In this document: in pieces, positions 33,576 through 46,489 of the stretch | Numbering within the stretch: the first letter of the stretch is position 1 | How the letters are laid out: each line of letters starts with the position of its first letter | DNA from: Nemertoderma westbladi | Taxonomy: Eukaryota; Xenacoelomorpha; Nemertodermatida; Nemertodermatidae | Assembly (NCBI GenBank): GCA_032718475.1 | Contig: JAUCBJ010001728.1 | Coordinates: 1-64,000 of the forward strand | Direction: 5' to 3' | DNA: 64,000 nt | The notes under the pieces: generated by a model | Database searches by the model: none | The model's input: the letters and a program-made list of their open reading frames with translations, nothing else | Told to the model about the DNA's origin: nothing | Program-made: the position numbers and the translations under genes

Positions 33576-36500
33576 TAGAGGCATTCATAGTAAATGTATG
33601 GAGGAGGGAAAGAACGTAGAGGCATTCATAGTAAATGTATGGAGTAGGGAAAGAACGTAGAGGCATTCATAGTAAATGTATGGAGTAGGGAAAGAACGTA
33701 GAGGCATTCATAGTAAATGTATGGAGGAGGGAATGAAGATCGTAGAGGCATTCATAGTAAATGTATGGAGTAGGGAAAGAACGTAGAGGCATTCATAGTA
33801 AATGTATGGAGTAGGGAAAGAACGTAGAGGCATTCATAGTAAATGTATGGAGTAGGGAAAGAACGTAGAGGCATTCATAGTAAATGTATGGAGTAGGGAG
33901 AGAACGTAGAGGCATTCATAGTAAATGTATGGAGGAGGGAATGAAGATCGTAGAGGCATTCATAGTAAATGTATGGAGTAGGGAAAGAACGTAGAGGCAT
34001 TCATAGTAAATGTATGGAGTAGGGAAAGAACGTAGAGGCATTCATAGTAAATGTATGGAGTAGGGAAAGAACGTAGAGGCATTCATAGTAAATGTATGGA
34101 GGAGGGAATGAAGATCGTAGAGGCATTCATAGTAAATGTATGGAGTAGGGAAAGAACGTAGAGGCATTCATAGTAAATGTATGGAGTAGGGAAAGAACGT
34201 AGAGGCATTCATAGTAAATGTATGGAGTAGGGAATGAAGATCGTAGAGGCATTCATAGTAAATGTATGGAGTAGGGAAAGAACGTAGAGGCATTCATAGT
34301 AAATGTATGGAGTAGGGAATGAAGATCGTAGAGGCATTCATAGTAAATGTATGGAGGAGGGAATGAAGAACGTAGAGGCATTCATAGTAAATGTATGGAG
34401 GAGGGAATGAAGATCGTAGAGGCATTCATAGTAAATGTATGGAGTAGGGAATGAAGAACGTAGAGGCATTCATAGTAAATGTATGGAGGAGGGAATGAAG
34501 AACGTAGAGGCATTCATAGTAAATGTATGGAGGAGGGAATGAAGAACGTAGAGGCATTCATAGTAAATGTATGGAGTAGGGAATGAAGAACGTAGAGGCA
34601 TTCATAGTAAATGTATGGAGGAGGGAATGAAGAACGTAGAGGCATTCATAGTAAATGTATGGAGGAGGGAATGAAGAACGTAGAGGCATTCATAGTAAAT
34701 GTATGGAGTAGGGAAAGAACGTAGAGGCATTCATAGTAAATGTATGGAGGAGGGAATGAAGATCGTAGAGGCATTCATAGTAAATGTATGGAGTAGGGAA
34801 TGAAGAACGTAGAGGCATTCATAGTAAATGTATGGAGGAGGGAATGAAGAACGTAGAGGCATTCATAGTAAATGTATGGAGGAGGGAATGAAGAACGTAG
34901 AGGCATTCATAGTAAATGTATGGAGTAGGGAATGAAGAACGTAGAGGCATTCATAGTAAATGTATGGAGGAGGGAATGAAGAACGTAGAGGCATTCATAG
35001 TAAATGTATGGAGGAGGGAATGAAGAACGTAGAGGCATTCATAGTAAATGTATGGAGTAGGGAAAGAACGTAGAGGCATTCATAGTAAATGTATGGAGTA
35101 GGGAATGAAGATCGTAGAGGCATTCATAGTAAATGTATGGAGTAGGGAGAGAACGTAGAGGCATTCATAGTAAATGTATGGAGGAGGGAATGAAGAACGT
35201 AGAGGCATTCATAGTAAATGTATGGAGGAGGGAATGAAGAACGTAGAGGCATTCATAGTAAATGTATGGAGGAGGGAATGAAGATCGTAGAGGCATTCAT
35301 AGTAAATGTATGGAGTAGGGAGAGAACGTAGAGGCATTCATAGTAAATGTATGGAGGAGGGAATGAAGATCGTAGAGGCATTCATAGTAAATGTATGGAG
35401 GAGGGAATGAAGATCGTAGAGGCATTCATAGTAAATGTATGGAGTAGGGAGAGAACGTAGAGGCATTCATAGTAAATGTATGGAGGAGGGAAAGAACGTA
35501 GAGGCATTCATAGTAAATGTATGGAGGAGGGAATGAAGATCGTAGAGGCATTCATAGTAAATGTATAGAGTAGGGAAAGATCGTAGAGGCATTCATAGTA
35601 AATGTATGGAGTAGGGAAAGAACGTAGAGGCATTCATAGTAAATGTATGGAGTAGGGAAAGAACGTAGAGGAATTCATAGTAAATGTATGGAGTAGGGAA
35701 AGAACGTAGAGGCATTCATAGTAAATGTATGGAGTAGGGAAAGAACGTAGAGGCATTCATAGTAAATGTATGGAGTAGGGAGAGAACGTAGAGGCATTCA
35801 TAGTAAATGTATGGAGTAGGAAGAGAACGTAGAGGCATTCATAGTAAATGTATGGAGGAGGGAAAGAACGTAGAGGCATTCATAGTAAATGTATGGAGGA
35901 GGGAAAGAACGTAGAGGCATTCATAGTAAATGTATGGAGGAGGGAATGAAGATCGTAGAGGCATTCATAGTAAATGTATGGAGTAGGGAAAGATCGTAGA
36001 GGCATTCATAGTAAATGTATGGAGTAGGGAAAGAACGTAGAGGAATTCATAGTAAATGTATGGAGTAGGGAAAGAACGTAGAGGCATTCATAGTAAATGT
36101 ATGGAGTAGGGAAAGAACGTAGAGGCATTCATAGTAAATGTATGGAGGAGGGAAAGAACGTAGAGGCATTCATAGTAAATGTATGGAGGAGGGAATGAAG
36201 ATCGTAGAGGCATTCATAGTAAATGTATGGAGTAGGGAAAGAACGTAGAGGCATTCATAGTAAATGTATGGAGGAGGGAAAGAACGTAGAGGCATTCATA
36301 GTAAATGTATGGAGGAGGGAATGAAGATCGTAGAGGCATTCATAGTAAATGTATGGAGGAGGGAATGAAGATCGTAGAGGCATTCATAGTAAATGTATGG
36401 AGTAGGGAAAGAACGTAGAGGCATTCATAGTAAATGTATGGAGGAGGGAATGAAGAACGTAGAGGCATTCATAGTAAATGTATGGAGGAGGGAATGAAGA

Positions 36501-37424
36501 TCGTAGAGGCATTCATAGTAAATGTATGGAGGAGGGAAAGATCGTAGAGGCATTCATAGTAAATGTATGGAGTAGGGAAAGAAGATCGTAGAGGCATTCA
36601 TAGTAAATGTATGGAGGAGGGAATGAAGAACGTAGAGGCATTCATAGTAAATGTATGGAGTAGGGAGAGAACGTAGAGGCATTCATAGTAAATGTATGGA
36701 GTAGGGAGAGAACGTAGAGGCATTCATAGTAAATGTATGGAGGAGGGAATGAAGAACGTAGAGGCATTCATAGTAAATGTATGGAGTAGGGAATGAAGAT
36801 CGTAGAGGCATTCATAGTAAATGTATGGAGTAGGGAAAGAACGTAGAGGCATTCATAGTAAATGTATGGAGGAGGGAAAGATCGTAGAGGCATTCATAGT
36901 AAATGTATGGAGGAGGGAAAGAAGATCGTAGAGGCATTCATAGTAAATGTATGGAGGAGGGAATGAAGATCGTAGAGGCATTCATAGTAAATGTATGGAG
37001 GAGGGAAAGAACGTAGAGGCATTCATAGTAAATGTATGGAGGAGGGAAAGATCGTAGAGGCATTCATAGTAAATGTATGGAGGAGGGAATGAAGAACGTA
37101 GAGGCATTCATAGTAAATGTATGGAGTAGGGAAAGAACGTAGAGGCATTCATAGTAAATGTATGGAGGAGGGAAAGAACGTAGAGGCATTCATAGTAAAT
37201 GTATGGAGGAGGGAAAGAAGATCGTAGAGGCATTCATAGTAAATGTATGGAGTAGGGAAAGAAGAACGTAGAGGCATTCATAGTAAATGTATGGAGGAGG
37301 GAAAGAAGAACGTAGAGGCATTCATAGTAAATGTATGGAGGAGGGAAAGAAGAACGTAGAGGCATTCATAGTAAATGTATGGAGTAGGGAAAGAACGTAG
37401 AGGCATTCATAGTAAATGTATGGA

Positions 37425-38620
37425 GGAGGGAAAGATCGTAGAGGCATTCATAGTAAATGTATGGAGGAGGGAAAGAAGATCGTAGAGGCATTCATAGTAA
37501 ATGTATGGAGTAGGGAAAGAACGTAGAGGCATTCATAGTAAATGTATGGAGGAGGGAATGAAGAACGTAGAGGCATTCATAGTAAATGTATGGAGGAGGG
37601 AATGAAGATCGTAGAGGCATTCATAGTAAATGTATGGAGTAGGGAAAGAACGTAGAGGCATTCATAGTAAATGTATGGAGGAGGGAAAGAAGAACGTAGA
37701 GGCATTCATAGTAAATGTATGGAGTAGGGAGAGAACGTAGAGGCATTCATAGTAAATGTATGGAGGAGGGAATGAAGATCGTAGAGGCATTCATAGTAAA
37801 TGTATAGAGTAGGGAAAGAACGTAGAGGCATTCATAGTAAATGAGTAGGGAAAGAACGTAGAGGCATTCATAGTAAATGTATGGAGGAGGGAAAGAAGAA
37901 CGTAGAGGCATTCATAGTAAATGTATGGAGGAGGGAAAGAACGTAGAGGCATTCATAGTAAATGTATGGAGGAGGGAATGAAGAACGTAGAGGCATTCAT
38001 AGTAAATGTATGGAGGAGGGAAAGATCGTAGAGGCATTCATAGTAAATGTATGGAGGAGGGAAAGATCGTAGAGGCATTCATAGTAAATGTATGGAGGAG
38101 GGAAAGAAGATCGTAGAGGCATTCATAGTAAATGTATGGAGTAGGGAAAGAACGTAGAGGCATTCATAGTAAATGTATGGAGGAGGGAATGAAGAACGTA
38201 GAGGCATTCATAGTAAATGTATGGAGGAGGGAATGAAGATCGTAGAGGCATTCATAGTAAATGTATGGAGTAGGGAAAGAACGTAGAGGCATTCATAGTA
38301 AATGTATGGAGGAGGGAAAGAAGAACGTAGAGGCATTCATAGTAAATGTATGGAGTAGGGAGAGAACGTAGAGGCATTCATAGTAAATGTATGGAGGAGG
38401 GAATGAAGATCGTAGAGGCATTCATAGTAAATGTATAGAGTAGGGAAAGAACGTAGAGGCATTCATAGTAAATGAGTAGGGAAAGAACGTAGAGGCATTC
38501 ATAGTAAATGTATGGAGGAGGGAAAGAAGAACGTAGAGGCATTCATAGTAAATGTATGGAGGAGGGAAAGAACGTAGAGGCATTCATAGTAAATGTATGG
38601 AGGAGGGAATGAAGATCGTA
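37425..38620 (+). repeat. 631-bp tandem duplication with a TATAGAG mark
   Basis: Two copies of a fifteen-monomer block share a rare TGTATAGAG monomer at 37801 and 38432, exactly 631 bp apart, followed in both by a deleted AAAGAAC monomer. At least nine monomer types before and four after agree in order. A related TATAGAG monomer at 35562 has a different tail (AAAGATC). Confidence 0.88.
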
Positions 38621-40058
38621 GAGGCATTCATAGTAAATGTATGGAGTAGGGAAAGATCGTAGAGGCATTCATAGTAAATGTATGGAGGAGGGAATGAAGA
38701 TCGTAGAGGCATTCATAGTAACTAAATGTATGGAGGAGGGAATGAAGATCGTAGAGGCATTCATAGTAAATGTATGGAGGAGGGAATGAAGATCGTAGAG
38801 GCATTCATAGTAAATGTATGGAGGAGGGAAAGAACGTAGAGGCATTCATAGTAAATGTATGGAGGAGGGAAAGATCGTAGAGGCATTCATAGTAAATGTA
38901 TGGAGGAGGGAAAGAACGTAGAGGCATTCATAGTAAATGTATGGAGGAGGGAAAGAACGTAGAGGCATTCATAGTAAATGTATGGAGGAGGGAAAGAACG
39001 TAGAGGCATTCATAGTAAATGTATGGAGTAGGGAAAGAACGTAGAGGCATTCATAGTAAATGTATGGAGGAGGGAAAGAAGATCGTAGAGGCATTCATAG
39101 TAAATGTATGGAGGAGGGAATGAAGAACGTAGAGGCATTCATAGTAAATGTATGGAGGAGGGAATGAAGATCGTAGAGGCATTCATAGTAAACGTATGGA
39201 GTAGGGAAAGAACGTAGAGGCATTCATAGTAAATGTATGGAGGAGGGAAAGAAGAACGTAGAGGCATTCATAGTAAATGTATGGAGTAGGGAAAGAAGAA
39301 CGTAGAGGCATTCATAGTAAATGTATGGAGTAGGGAAAGAACGTAGAGGCATTCATAGTAAATGTATGGAGTAGGGAAAGAACGTAGAGGCATTCATAGT
39401 AAATGTATGGAGGAGGGAATGAAGATCGTAGAGGCATTCATAGTAAATGTATGGAGGAGGGAATGAAGATCGTAGAGGCATTCATAGTAAATGTATGGAG
39501 GAGGGAATGAAGATCGTAGAGGCATTCATAGTAAATGTATGGAGGAGGGAATGAAGATCGTAGAGGCATTCATAGTAAATGTATGGAGGAGGGAAAGAAC
39601 GTAGAGGCATTCATAGTAAATGTATGGAGTAGGGAAAGAACGTAGAGGCATTCATAGTAAATGTATGGAGGAGGGAATGAAGATCGTAGAGGCATTCATA
39701 GTAAATGTATGGAGTAGGGAGAGAACGTAGAGGCATTCATAGTAAATGTATGGAGGAGGGAATGAAGATCGTAGAGGCATTCATAGTAAATGTATGGAGT
39801 AGGGAAAGAACGTAGAGGCATTCATAGTAAATGTATGGAGGAGGGAATGAAGATCGTAGAGGCATTCATAGTAAATGTATGGAGTAGGGAGAGAACGTAG
39901 AGGCATTCATAGTAAATGTATGGAGTAGGGAATGAAGATCGTAGAGGCATTCATAGTAAATGTATGGAGTAGGGAGAGAACGTAGAGGCATTCATAGTAA
40001 ATGTATGGAGTAGGGAGAGAACGTAGAGGCATTCATAGTAAATGTATGGAGGAGGGAA

Positions 40059-41200
40059 AGATCGTAGAGGCATTCATAGTAAATGTATGGAGTAGGGAAA
40101 GAACGTAGAGGCATTCATAGTAAATGTATGGAGTAGGGAAAGAACGTAGAGGCATTCATAGTAAATGTATGGAGTAGGGAGAGAACGTAGAGGCATTCAT
40201 AGTAAATGTATGGAGGAGGGAAAGAACGTAGAGGCATTCATAGTAAATGTATGGAGTAGGGAAAGAACGTAGAGGCATTCATAGTAAATGTATGGAGTAG
40301 GGAGAGAACGTAGAGGCATTCATAGTAAATGTATGGAGTAGGGAAAGAACGTAGAGGCATTCATAGTAAATGTATGGAGTAGGGAAAGAACGTAGAGGCA
40401 TTCATAGTAAATGTATGGAGTAGGGAGAGAACGTAGAGGCATTCATAGTAAATGTATGGAGGAGGGAAAGAACGTAGAGGCATTCATAGTAAATGTATGG
40501 AGTAGGGAGAGAACGTAGAGGCATTCATAGTAAATGTATGGAGTAGGGAAAGAACGTAGAGGCATTCATAGTAAATGTATGGAGTAGGGAAAGAACGTAG
40601 AGGCATTCATAGTAAATGTATGGAGTAGGGAAAGAACGTAGAGGCATTCATAGTAAATGTATGGAGTAGGGAGAGAACGTAGAGGCATTCATAGTAAATG
40701 TATGGAGTAGGGAGAGAACGTAGAGGCATTCATAGTAAATGTATGGAGGAGGGAAAGATCGTAGAGGCATTCATAGTAAATGTATGGAGTAGGGAAAGAA
40801 CGTAGAGGCATTCATAGTAAATGTATGGAGTAGGGAAAGAACGTAGAGGCATTCATAGTAAATGTATGGAGTAGGGAGAGAACGTAGAGGCATTCATAGT
40901 AAATGTATGGAGGAGGGAAAGAACGTAGAGGCATTCATAGTAAATGTATGGAGTAGGGAAAGAACGTAGAGGCATTCATAGTAAATGTATGGAGTAGGGA
41001 GAGAACGTAGAGGCATTCATAGTAAATGTATGGAGTAGGGAAAGAACGTAGAGGCATTCATAGTAAATGTATGGAGTAGGGAAAGAACGTAGAGGCATTC
41101 ATAGTAAATGTATGGAGTAGGGAGAGAACGTAGAGGCATTCATAGTAAATGTATGGAGGAGGGAAAGAACGTAGAGGCATTCATAGTAAATGTATGGAGT
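40059..41200 (+). repeat. 697-bp duplication (17 monomers)
   Basis: An AAAGATC monomer at 40059 and another at 40756 are each followed by the same ten monomer types in order, alternating TAGGG-AAAGAAC, TAGGG-AGAGAAC and GAGGG-AAAGAAC. The offset equals 17 x 41 bp. Confidence 0.8.
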
Positions 41201-42889
41201 AGGGAAAGAACGTAGAGGCATTCATAGTAAATGTATGGAGTAGGGAGAGAACGTAGAGGCATTCATAGTAAATGTATGGAGTAGGGAAAGAACGTAGAGG
41301 CATTCATAGTAAATGTATGGAGTAGGGAAAGAACGTAGAGGCATTCATAGTAAATGTATGGAGTAGGGAAAGAACGTAGAGGCATTCATAGTAAATGTAT
41401 GGAGTAGGGAGAGAACGTAGAGGCATTCATAGTAAATGTATGGAGTAGGGAAAGAACGTAGAGGCATTCATAGTAAATGTATGGAGTAGGGAAAGAACGT
41501 AGAGGCATTCATAGTAAATGTATGGAGTAGGGAAAGAACGTAGAGGCATTCATAGTAAATGTATGGAGGAGGGAAAGAACGTAGAGGCATTCATAGTAAA
41601 TGTATGGAGTAGGGAAAGAACGTAGAGGCATTCATAGTAAATGTATGGAGTAGGGAAAGAACGTAGAGGCATTCATAGTAAATGTATGGAGTAGGGAAAG
41701 AACGTAGAGGCATTCATAGTAAATGTATGGAGTAGGGAAAGAACGTAGAGGCATTCATAGTAAATGTATGGAGTAGGGAAAGAACGTAGAGGCATTCATA
41801 GTAAATGTATGGAGTAGGGAAAGAAGATCGTAGAGGCATTCATAGTAAATGTATGGAGTAGGGAGAGAACGTAGAGGCATTCATAGTAAATGTATGGAGT
41901 AGGGAGAGAACGTAGAGGCATTCATAGTAAATGTATGGAGTAGGGAAAGAACGTAGAGGCATTCATAGTAAATGTATGGAGTAGGGAAAGAACGTAGAGG
42001 CATTCATAGTAAATGTATGGAGTAGGGAAACAACGTAGAGGCATTCATAGTAAATGTATGGAGTAGGGAAAGAAGATCGTAGAGGCATTCATAGTAAATG
42101 TATGGAGTAGGGAGAGAACGTAGAGGCATTCATAGTAAATGTATGGAGTAGGGAGAGAACGTAGAGGCATTCATAGTAAATGTATGGAGTAGGGAAAGAA
42201 CGTAGAGGCATTCATAGTAAATGTATGGAGTAGGGAGAGAACGTAGAGGCATTCATAGTAAATGTATGGAGTAGGGAGAGAACGTAGAGGCATTCATAGT
42301 AAATGTATGGAGTAGGGAAAGAACGTAGAGGCATTCATAGTAAATGTATGGAGTAGGGAAAGAACGTAGAGGCATTCATAGTAAATGTATGGAGTAGGGA
42401 AAGAAGATCGTAGAGGCATTCATAGTAAATGTATGGAGTAGGGAGAGAACGTAGAGGCATTCATAGTAAATGTATGGAGTAGGGAGAGAACGTAGAGGCA
42501 TTCATAGTAAATGTATGGAGTAGGGAGAGAACGTAGAGGCATTCATAGTAAATGTATGGAGTAGGGAAAGAAGATCGTAGAGGCATTCATAGTAAATGTA
42601 TGGAGTAGGGAGAGAACGTAGAGGCATTCATAGTAAATGTATGGAGTAGGGAAAGAAGATCGTAGAGGCATTCATAGTAAATGTATGGAGTAGGGAGAGA
42701 ACGTAGAGGCATTCATAGTAAATGTATGGAGTAGGGAGAGAACGTAGAGGCATTCATAGTAAATGTATGGAGTAGGGAGAGAACGTAGAGGCATTCATAG
42801 TAAATGTATGGAGTAGGGAGAGAACGTAGAGGCATTCATAGTAAATGTATGGAGTAGGGAGAGAACGTAGAGGCATTCATAGTAAATGT

Positions 42890-43950
42890 ATGGAGTAGGG
42901 AGAGAACGTAGAGGCATTCATAGTAAATGTATGGAGGAGGGAATGAAGATCGTAGAGGCATTCATAGTAAATGTATGGAGGAGGGAAAGAACGTAGAGGC
43001 ATTCATAGTAAATGTATGGAGTAGGGAGAGAACGTAGAGGCATTCATAGTAAATGTATGGAGTAGGGAGAGAACGTAGAGGCATTCGTAGTAAATGTATG
43101 GAGTAGGGAAAGAAGATCGTAGAGGCATTCATAGTAAATGTATGGAGTAGGGAGAGAACGTAGAGGCATTCATAGTAAATGTATGGAGTAGGGAGAGAAC
43201 GTAGAGGCATTCATAGTAAATGTATGGAGTAGGGAGAGAACGTAGAGGCATTCATAGTAAATGTATGGAGTAGGGAGAGAACGTAGAGGCATTCATAGTA
43301 AATGTATGGAGTAGGGAGAGAACGTAGAGGCATTCATAGTAAATGTATGGAGTAGGGAGAGAACGTAGAGGCATTCATAGTAAATGTATGGAGTAGGGAG
43401 AGAACGTAGAGGCATTCATAGTAAATGTATGGAGTAGGGAGAGAACGTAGAGGCATTCATAGTAAATGTATGGAGGAGGGAAAGAACGTAGAGGCATTCA
43501 TAGTAAATGTATGGAGTAGGGAGAGAACGTAGAGGCATTCATAGTAAATGTATGGAGGAGGGAAAGATCGTAGAGGCATTCATAGTAAATGTATGGAGGA
43601 GGGAATGAAGATCGTAGAGGCATTCATAGTAAATGTATGGAGGAGGGAAAGAACGTAGAGGCATTCATAGTAAATGTATGGAGTAGGGAAAGAAGATCGT
43701 AGAGGCATTCATAGTAAATGTATGGAGGAGGGAATGAAGATCGTAGAGGCATTCATAGTAAATGTATGGAGTAGGGAAAGAACGTAGAGGCATTCATAGT
43801 AAATGTATGGAGGAGGGAAAGAACGTAGAGGCATTCATAGTAAATGTATGGAGGAGGGAAAGATCGTAGAGGCATTCATAGTAAATGTATGGAGGAGGGA
43901 ATGAAGATCGTAGAGGCATTCATAGTAAATGTATGGAGTAGGTAGAGAAC
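42890..43950 (+). repeat. First copy of a duplication recurring about 15.34 kb downstream
   Basis: It shares two rare marks with 58230-59290: GCATTCGTAG at 43081 (58421) and GGTAGAGAAC at 43941 (59281), each 15,340 bp away. Monomer order agrees around both marks. Between them each copy has gained or lost different monomers, yet both happen to have the same numbers of 41- and 44-bp units. Confidence 0.85.
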
Positions 43951-46489
43951 GTAGAGGCATTCATAGTAAATGTATGGAGTAGGGAAAGAACGTAGAGGCA
44001 TTCATAGTAAATGTATGGAGGAGGGAAAGAACGTAGAGGCATTCATAGTAAATGTATGGAGGAGGGAAAGATCGTAGAGGCATTCATAGTAAATGTATGG
44101 AGGAGGGAATGAAGATCGTAGAGGCATTCATAGTAAATGTATGGAGTAGGGAAAGAACGTAGAGGCATTCATAGTAAATGTATGGAGGAGGGAATGAAGA
44201 TCGTAGAGGCATTCATAGTAAATGTATGGAGGAGGGAAAGAACGTAGAGGCATTCATAGTAAATGTATGGAGTAGGGAAAGAACGTAGAGGCATTCATAG
44301 TAAATGTATGGAGGAGGGAATGAAGATCGTAGAGGCATTCATAGTAAATGTATGGAGGAGGGAAAGAACGTAGAGGCATTCATAGTAAATGTATGGAGGA
44401 GGGAAAGATCGTAGAGGCATTCATAGTAAATGTATGGAGTAGGGAAAGAACGTAGAGGCATTCATAGTAAATGTATGGAGGAGGGAAAGAACGTAGAGGC
44501 ATTCATAGTAAATGTATGGAGTAGGGAAAGAACGTAGAGGCATTCATAGTAAATGTATGGAGTAGGGAAAGAACGTAGAGGCATTCATAGTAAATGTATG
44601 GAGGAGGGAATGAAGATCGTAGAGGCATTCATAGTAAATGTATGGAGGAGGGAAAGAACGTAGAGGCATTCATAGTAAATGTATGGAGTAGGGAAAGAAC
44701 GTAGAGGCATTCATAGTAAATGTATGGAGGAGGGAATGAAGATCGTAGAGGCATTCATAGTAAATGTATGGAGGAGGGAAAGAACGTAGAGGCATTCATA
44801 GTAAATGTATGGAGGAGGGAAAGATCGTAGAGGCATTCATAGTAAATGTATGGAGGAGGGAATGAAGATCGTAGAGGCATTCATAGTAAATGTATGGAGT
44901 AGGGAAAGAACGTAGAGGCATTCATAGTAAATGTATGGAGGAGGGAATGAAGATCGTAGAGGCATTCATAGTAAATGTATGGAGGAGGGAAAGAACGTAG
45001 AGGCATTCATAGTAAATGTATGGAGGAGGGAAAGAACGTAGAGGCATTCATAGTAAATGTATGGAGTAGGGAAAGAACGTAGAGGCATTCATAGTAAATG
45101 TATGGAGGAGGGAATGAAGATCGTAGAGGCATTCATAGTAAATGTATGGAGGAGGGAAAGAACGTAGAGGCATTCATAGTAAATGTATGGAGTAGGGAAA
45201 GAACGTAGAGGCATTCATAGTAAATGTATGGAGGAGGGAATGAAGATCGTAGAGGCATTCATAGTAAATGTATGGAGGAGGGAAAGAACGTAGAGGCATT
45301 CATAGTAAATGTATGGAGGAGGGAAAGAACGTAGAGGCATTCATAGTAAATGTATGGAGGAGGGAATGAAGAACGTAGAGGCATTCATAGTAAATGTATG
45401 GAGGAGGGAATGAAGAACGTAGAGGCATTCATAGTAAATGTATGGAGGAGGGAATGAAGATCGTAGAGGCATTCATAGTAAATGTATGGAGTAGGGAAAG
45501 AACGTAGAGGCATTCATAGTAAATGTATGGAGGAGGGAATGAAGATCGTAGAGGCATTCATAGTAAATGTATGGAGTAGGGAAAGAACGTAGAGGCATTC
45601 ATAGTAAATGTATGGAGGAGGGAATGAAGATCGTAGAGGCATTCATAGTAAATGTATGGAGGAGGGAAAGAACGTAGAGGCATTCATAGTAAATGTATGG
45701 AGGAGGGAATGAACGTAGAGGCATTCATAGTAAATGTATGGAGGAGGGAAAGAACGTAGAGGCATTCATAGTAAATGTATGGAGGAGGGAAAGAACGTAG
45801 AGGCATTCATAGTAAATGTATGGAGTAGGGAAAGAACGTAGAGGCATTCATAGTAAATGTATGGAGGAGGGAATGAAGATCGTAGAGGCATTCATAGTAA
45901 ATGTATGGAGTAGGGAAAGAACGTAGAGGCATTCATAGTAAATGTATGGAGTAGGGAAAGAACGTAGAGGCATTCATAGTAAATGTATGGAGGAGGGAAA
46001 GAACGTAGAGGCATTCATAGTAAATGTATGGAGTAGGGAAAGAACGTAGAGGCATTCATAGTAAATGTATGGAGTAGGGAGAGAACGTAGAGGCATTCAT
46101 AGTAAATGTATGGAGGAGGGAATGAAGAACGTAGAGGCATTCATAGTAAATGTATGGAGGAGGGAATGAAGAACGTAGAGGCATTCATAGTAAATGTATG
46201 GAGTAGGGAAAGAACGTAGAGGCATTCATAGTAAATGTATGGAGTAGGGAGAGAACGTAGAGGCATTCATAGTAAATGTATGGAGGAGGGAATGAAGAAC
46301 GTAGAGGCATTCATAGTAAATGTATGGAGGAGGGAAAGAACGTAGAGGCATTCATAGTAAATGTATGGAGTAGGGAAAGAACGTAGAGGCATTCATAGTA
46401 AATGTATGGAGTAGGGAGAGAACGTAGAGGCATTCATAGTAAATGTATGGAGTAGGGAGAGAACGTAGAGGCATTCATAGTAAATGTAT

